The notes under the pieces are model-generated. The model searched no databases, was not told the DNA's origin, and saw nothing but the letters and a program-made list of their open reading frames with translations. A stretch of DNA of 26,265 nucleotides, taken from positions 1 to 26,265 of the forward strand of contig DASZYF010000174.1 in assembly GCA_035545535.1 (NCBI GenBank), in the 5' to 3' direction. Made by a program: the position numbers and the translations under genes. This DNA is from DASZYF01 sp035545535. GTDB lineage: Bacteria > Actinomycetota > Actinomycetes > Mycobacteriales > CAJCIY01. This document shows positions 24,643-26,265 of this stretch, one piece after another. Numbering within the stretch: position 1 is the first letter of the stretch; the number at the start of each line of letters is the position of its first letter.

Positions 24643-25227
24643 TCAGGCCCGGTAGAGCCGCCGCTTGTCGATGTACTGCACGACCCCGTCGGGGACCAGG
24701 TAGTAGACGGGGGCGCCCCGGCCCACCCGGGCCCGGACGTCGGAGGACGAGATGGCCAGCGCCGGGACCTCGACGAGCGTCACCGCCCCCTCGGGGAGGC
24801 GGTCGTCCAGCTCGAGGGTGTAGCCCGGACGCGTCACGCCCACGAAGTGGGCCAGGCCGAAGAGGTCGTCGACGTCCTGCCAGGTGAGGATCTGGGCGAG
24901 CGCATCGGCACCGGTGATGAAGAACAGCTCGTCGTCGTCCCGGCCGGCGCGCAGGGCCCGCAGCGTGTCGATCGTGTAGGTCGGCCCCTCGCGGTCGACG
25001 TCGACCCGGCTCACCGAGAAGTGCGGGTTCGACGCGGTGGCCACGACCGTCATGAGGTAGCGGTCCTCGGCGGGGGTGACGTCCCGGTCGGCCTTCTGCC
25101 AGGGCCTGCCGGTGGGCACGAAGATCACGTCGTCGAGCGCGAACGCGTGCCGGACCTCGTTGGCCGCGACCAGGTGGCCGTTGTGGATCGGGTCGAACGT
25201 CCCACCCATCACCCCGATCCGCGCCAC
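24643..25227 (-). CDS. nadD: Nicotinate-nucleotide adenylyltransferase
   Basis: The 194-residue enzyme transfers AMP from ATP to nicotinate mononucleotide in NAD synthesis. It carries the nucleotidyltransferase signature GGTFDPIHNGHL at the N-terminus, the middle block DDVIFVPTGRPWQK, the FFITGADALAQILTW block, and the C-terminal ISSSDVRARV motif that binds ATP phosphate. The frame remains open far upstream, but the conserved protein begins at the GTG at 25227 (VARIGVMGG...), giving normal NadD length. Downstream on the same strand follow the LytR_C gene and rsfS, the typical actinobacterial order. Confidence 0.97.
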   Translation of the reverse strand: MARIGVMGGTFDPIHNGHLVAANEVRHAFALDDVIFVPTGRPWQKADRDVTPAEDRYLMTVVATASNPHFSVSRVDVDREGPTYTIDTLRALRAGRDDDELFFITGADALAQILTWQDVDDLFGLAHFVGVTRPGYTLELDDRLPEGAVTLVEVPALAISSSDVRARVGRGAPVYYLVPDGVVQYIDKRRLYRA

Positions 25228-25247
25228 GCGTCCAGGGTAGGGAGAGC

Positions 25248-25433
25248 TCAGGCCGCGCCGGTGCCCTCGTCGGGCACGGCGGGCTGCTCGGCCTCCTGTT
25301 CGGCGAGCCGGCGCCGCACCGTGTAGCGGTAGCGATCGGGCGTCGGGACGGGCGTCTCGGCCGCGACCGCGTCGGGCAGCGCGACGGCTCCCGGGGCGTC
25401 GGCGGCGGGGGCAGGGACCGCACGCAGGCTCAT
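25248..25433 (-). CDS. Small hypothetical protein upstream of nadD
   Basis: A 61-codon ORF starts at an ATG at 25433 and ends 20 bases before the nadD start on the same strand. The product is Ala/Pro-rich at the N-terminus and then charged, with a short DRYRYTVRRRLAEQEAEQP stretch that could be a helix. There is no membrane segment or signal. No ribosome site is visible, so it might be leaderless or not translated. An upstream GTG (25502) would add 23 residues starting in the intergenic dyad. I recognise no family; the call rests on position, strand and tight spacing to nadD. Confidence 0.5.
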   Translation of the reverse strand: MSLRAVPAPAADAPGAVALPDAVAAETPVPTPDRYRYTVRRRLAEQEAEQPAVPDEGTGAA

Positions 25434-25501
25434 GTCTGTGGAACGACGCCGACGCCGATCGGGTTCGGCCACCGGGGTGAACGATCGAGTAACTCTGGTC
25501 A

Positions 25502-25523
25502 CACCGGCCCGAACCGTCCGGTG
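25502..25523. repeat. Short inverted repeat between the DUF4349 gene and the 61-residue ORF
   Basis: CACCGG (25502-25507) and CCGGTG (25518-25523) form a perfect 6-bp dyad with a 10-base spacer, just after the DUF4349 stop on the minus strand. It could be a weak terminator or an operator for the nadD transcript. No T-run follows. Confidence 0.4.
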
Positions 25524-25526
25524 ACG

Positions 25527-26265
25527 TCACACCCGTGCGCGCTGCCAGCGCCGGCGGAACGCGAGCCAGATCAGCCAGGCCGCGAGGGCGAGCAGGGCGA
25601 CGAAGGCCAGCGGGCCGCTGGCCGCGACCAGGCCCTGGACCCCGCCGTTGAAGCGGTGCCTGGCGTCGTGCCAGGCCTTGCTGAACCCGGTCCGTGGCGT
25701 GGGCACCGTGGTGATCACCGCCTGGCCCTCCTGCTGCACGGAGACGGCGAGCGAGCCGTAGGAGGTCTGGTCGTCCAGGACCTTCAGCTGGCCCTGCAGC
25801 TGCTCGAGCTGGGTCTGCACCGCGTCGACCCGCTGCTGCACCGCGAGCGTCTCCTGGATGCTCGACGCCTTGGCGAGCAGGGTCAGGTAGGTGTCGCGCT
25901 GGGTCTCGAGGGCGTGGATGCGGGCGCCGAGGTCGGTGTACTGGCCGGTGACGTCGGCCGCCTGCGTCGACAGGTCGTTGACCTTGCCGACGGTCTGCAC
26001 CTGCTTCACGAGCTCGGCGAACCGGTCGCCGGGCACGCGGATGGTGACGGACGCCGTCGGGTAGTCCCCGCCGCTCGACTTCTCGTTGGCGACGTAGCCG
26101 CCGAGCGCGGTGGCCAGGCCTTCGAGCTTGTCCTGCGCGGCGGGCACGGCGCCCTTCTCGACGGTGAGGTCGGCCTGGCCGGTGCGCACGATCTTCGCCG
26201 CGTCCGACGCACCGGCGTCGGCGGCCTGGCCCGCGGCGCCGCCGCCGGCCGAGCTCGCGCCCCCT
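25527..26265 (-). CDS. DUF4349 domain membrane protein, N-terminus cut by window edge
   Basis: The frame is open from the right edge to the stop at 25527 (246 codons). The visible protein begins with a Gly/Ala-rich linker (GGASSAGGG...). A DUF4349 domain follows: IVRTGQADLTVEKGAVPAAQDKLEGLATALGGYV, then VTIRVPGDRFAELVKQVQTVGKV. A coiled coil comes next (about IHALETQRDTYLTLLAKAS...VQTQLEQLQGQL), and a C-terminal transmembrane helix (LAFVALLALAAWLIWLAF) is followed by a basic tail. The missing start probably encodes a lipoprotein-type or normal signal peptide, as is usual in the family. The GTG at 26189 is an internal codon, not the true start. The function of the family is unknown; it is thought to be an extracytoplasmic membrane-anchored protein. 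Confidence 0.88.
   Translation of the reverse strand, partial: GGASSAGGGAAGQAADAGASDAAKIVRTGQADLTVEKGAVPAAQDKLEGLATALGGYVANEKSSGGDYPTASVTIRVPGDRFAELVKQVQTVGKVNDLSTQAADVTGQYTDLGARIHALETQRDTYLTLLAKASSIQETLAVQQRVDAVQTQLEQLQGQLKVLDDQTSYGSLAVSVQQEGQAVITTVPTPRTGFSKAWHDARHRFNGGVQGLVAASGPLAFVALLALAAWLIWLAFRRRWQRARV

Noticed and set aside
1..26265. CRISPR array, insertion sequence, prophage or toxin-antitoxin module
   Set aside because: No spaced direct repeats, transposase, integrase, phage structural genes or toxin-antitoxin pairs were seen.

Overview
The window is a high-GC chromosomal segment from an actinomycete (phylum Actinomycetota). Four things point there: very high GC at third codon positions, frequent GTG starts, an F420-dependent oxidoreductase, and a conserved housekeeping block. 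Read on the minus strand from right to left, that block runs nadD, LytR_C protein, rsfS, GpgP-like phosphatase, OctT-like SGNH protein, degV, comEA, comEC, holA. From memory, Mycobacterium tuberculosis has the same order in Rv2421c to Rv2413c. The order or genus cannot be fixed from the sequence alone. About 21 protein genes and one tRNA gene are supported; two genes are cut by the window edges.

Left part (1-8340): a partial membrane protein overlaps the end of holA (DNA polymerase III delta). It is followed upstream by a short comEC (DNA-uptake channel without its nuclease-like domain), comEA and degV. A divergent CPBP-family membrane protein then faces leuS (leucyl-tRNA synthetase). A perfect 14-bp GC-rich hairpin separates leuS from the large gene upstream of it.

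Middle part (8355-18343): a 1412-residue secreted subtilisin-like protease comes first, then an OctT-like SGNH acyltransferase. Two plus-strand genes follow: an AlkZ-like winged-helix protein and an F420-dependent luciferase-like oxidoreductase. After these come a secreted beta-propeller protein with a C-terminal LAATG sorting signal, a SRPBCC protein and tRNA-Ala(GGC). The SRPBCC start codon lies two bases after the tRNA 3' end. A long inverted repeat lies between the SRPBCC and propeller genes.

Right part (18344-26265): a Tat-exported amidase overlaps a small Pro-rich protein that also carries LAATG next to a hydrophobic segment. These converge on a BluB-CobT fusion for the lower ligand of cobalamin. 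The rest of the housekeeping block follows: histidine phosphatase, rsfS, a LytR_C/degenerate LCP protein, nadD and a 61-residue ORF. A DUF4349 protein is cut by the right edge.

Most of this is ordinary core genome into which accessory genes have been inserted. The points most worth a second look are the two LAATG proteins, the tRNA/SRPBCC junction, the inverted repeat at 17590-17646, the degenerate LCP domain, the altered catalytic motif in the AlkZ-like protein, and the OctT/GpgP pair in a conserved neighbourhood. I saw no CRISPR array, phage, insertion sequence or obvious new defence system.
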